Below are positions 63,167 to 64,000 of a stretch of DNA of 64,000 nt, piece by piece. Numbering within the stretch: the stretch's first letter is position 1; every line of letters starts with the position of its first letter. Source of the DNA: Apostichopus japonicus (lineage: Eukaryota; Echinodermata; Holothuroidea; Aspidochirotida; Stichopodidae). Position numbers and translations under genes: made by a program. The notes beneath the pieces are model-generated. The model had not been told where the DNA came from. It saw nothing but the letters and a program-made list of their open reading frames with translations, and searched no databases. Location of the stretch: NCBI RefSeq assembly GCF_037975245.1, contig NC_092569.1:34136668-34200667 (forward strand), given 5' to 3'.

Positions 63167-64000
63167 CACTGGCGGATCCAGGGCCTTTGTTTGGGAGGGG
63201 CCAAAGTGGCATTAGAGTGATATGGGGGAGGGGTCTAAGGGGAGGGTGTGCCCCCTCCCCTTTGGAAAATTTTCTATTGCTGAATGCCCTCAGATGCAAT
63301 TTGGTGGGACAAAAGTGTACAATGGTGATGTTGATTTACTTCTAAAAAAATGTTTCCCAGGTGTAATTTTCTAAAATATTTATAAAACAAAGTTGGGATC
63401 ATCTTTCTCAAGAAATTTCTCATAGGTTATAAATTTCTTACAACCAGCCTGTAATTGCAAAATGGTGTTAAACTGTAATTCCTCATGCTCATACATTTTC
63501 ATAGCTTCCAACTCTTGAGAAGGCAAATGCTGGTCCATGCCACGAATCGCCGTCCTGGGGGAGGGGTATAAGGGGAGGGGGTGTCCCCCTCCCCTTTTGA
63601 ATTTTTTTGGAATCCTGGTGATGCCTACATGTAAAATGGTGGCACTTAGAAAGGCTTTTGTCACCCAAAATTTTCTGAGAAATATGCATTTTTTTGTGTG
63701 TAACATCAATAAATCGAATAGTAGGTGATAATTCATTCTTTCCCGTGGCATGAAAATGTTCGCTGCTCGCCCCAATGAAAAGAAATATAGGCTAATTTGA
63801 GGTTCAAATGATGCTGTAAAGGAGGTTTTATACTCTATTATGCTAAATGCTAAAGAAATGATGGTTGCTAAGTCAAAATTTGATGCAAATTTTTTTTACG
63901 TATACTTGACAATTACAATGCGGATTTTTCGGACGCTTGTGAGGGTCAGCGGGTTTGGGTGTTAGAATGCGGGTCTAATTCCCGCGAATTGCGGGTCAGT
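63167..64000. mobile_element. hAT-like element copy B, running off the window
   Basis: It begins CACTGGCGGATCCAGGGCC and follows copy A (13342-13422, then 14525-15300) with few differences. It shows the uninterrupted sequence at the point where copy A carries its 1102-bp insertion. The right end lies beyond the window; the expected target duplication is GTGTTGAA (63159-63166). Confidence 0.85.

Overview
The window looks like nuclear DNA from an invertebrate animal, most likely a marine deuterostome such as an echinoderm. The signs are multi-exon genes with GT-AG introns, a tRNA-derived SINE, fragments of RTE-like LINEs, many (AT)n tracts, long G and C runs, and a very high load of short inverted-repeat transposons. 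The species assignment is inference; no gene here fixes it. There is no CRISPR array, operon or bacterial gene organisation.

Layout. At 0.7-9.3 kb, minus strand, a single-exon ORF of 825 codons (two C2H2 fingers followed by a TNP2/CACTA-type transposase-like body) lies just upstream of an eight-exon gene of the SAMD3-like family. All eight splice junctions of that gene can be placed with matching phases. Its sixth exon is broken by an 813-bp element with perfect 15-bp inverted ends and a TTAA target duplication. From 9.3 to 13.3 kb I see only intergenic DNA. At 13.3-15.5 kb three hAT-like non-autonomous elements are nested inside one another, each with its own exact 8-bp target duplication. 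At 15.7-23.3 kb, minus strand, there is a secreted or membrane sushi/CCP gene. Its largest intron is filled with further nested elements, including a minisatellite-armed foldback and a TA-flanked element packed with CTTAAG hexamers, plus a SINE.

From 23 to 44 kb the sequence is mostly intergenic. It holds several short inverted-repeat transposons, a 458-codon disordered-protein ORF (30.6-32.0 kb, minus) and, at 34.56-34.75 kb, a retroposed sequence whose first 45 bases are U2 snRNA. At 44.5-47.5 kb, minus strand, is a class I SAM-dependent methyltransferase gene. Its promoter and first exon are duplicated in inverted orientation at 59.3-59.6 kb. The last 16 kb carry a 16-copy 36-bp minisatellite that is open on both strands, two RTE-like LINE fragments (one split by a hAT-like element with an exact 8-bp duplication), a 2.9-kb element with satellite-like arms, an LTR-like block and a second, truncated copy of the 13.3-kb hAT-like element.

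Overall this is gene-poor chromosomal DNA in which transposons have repeatedly inserted into genes, introns and each other. Target duplications give a relative order of insertion at several places.
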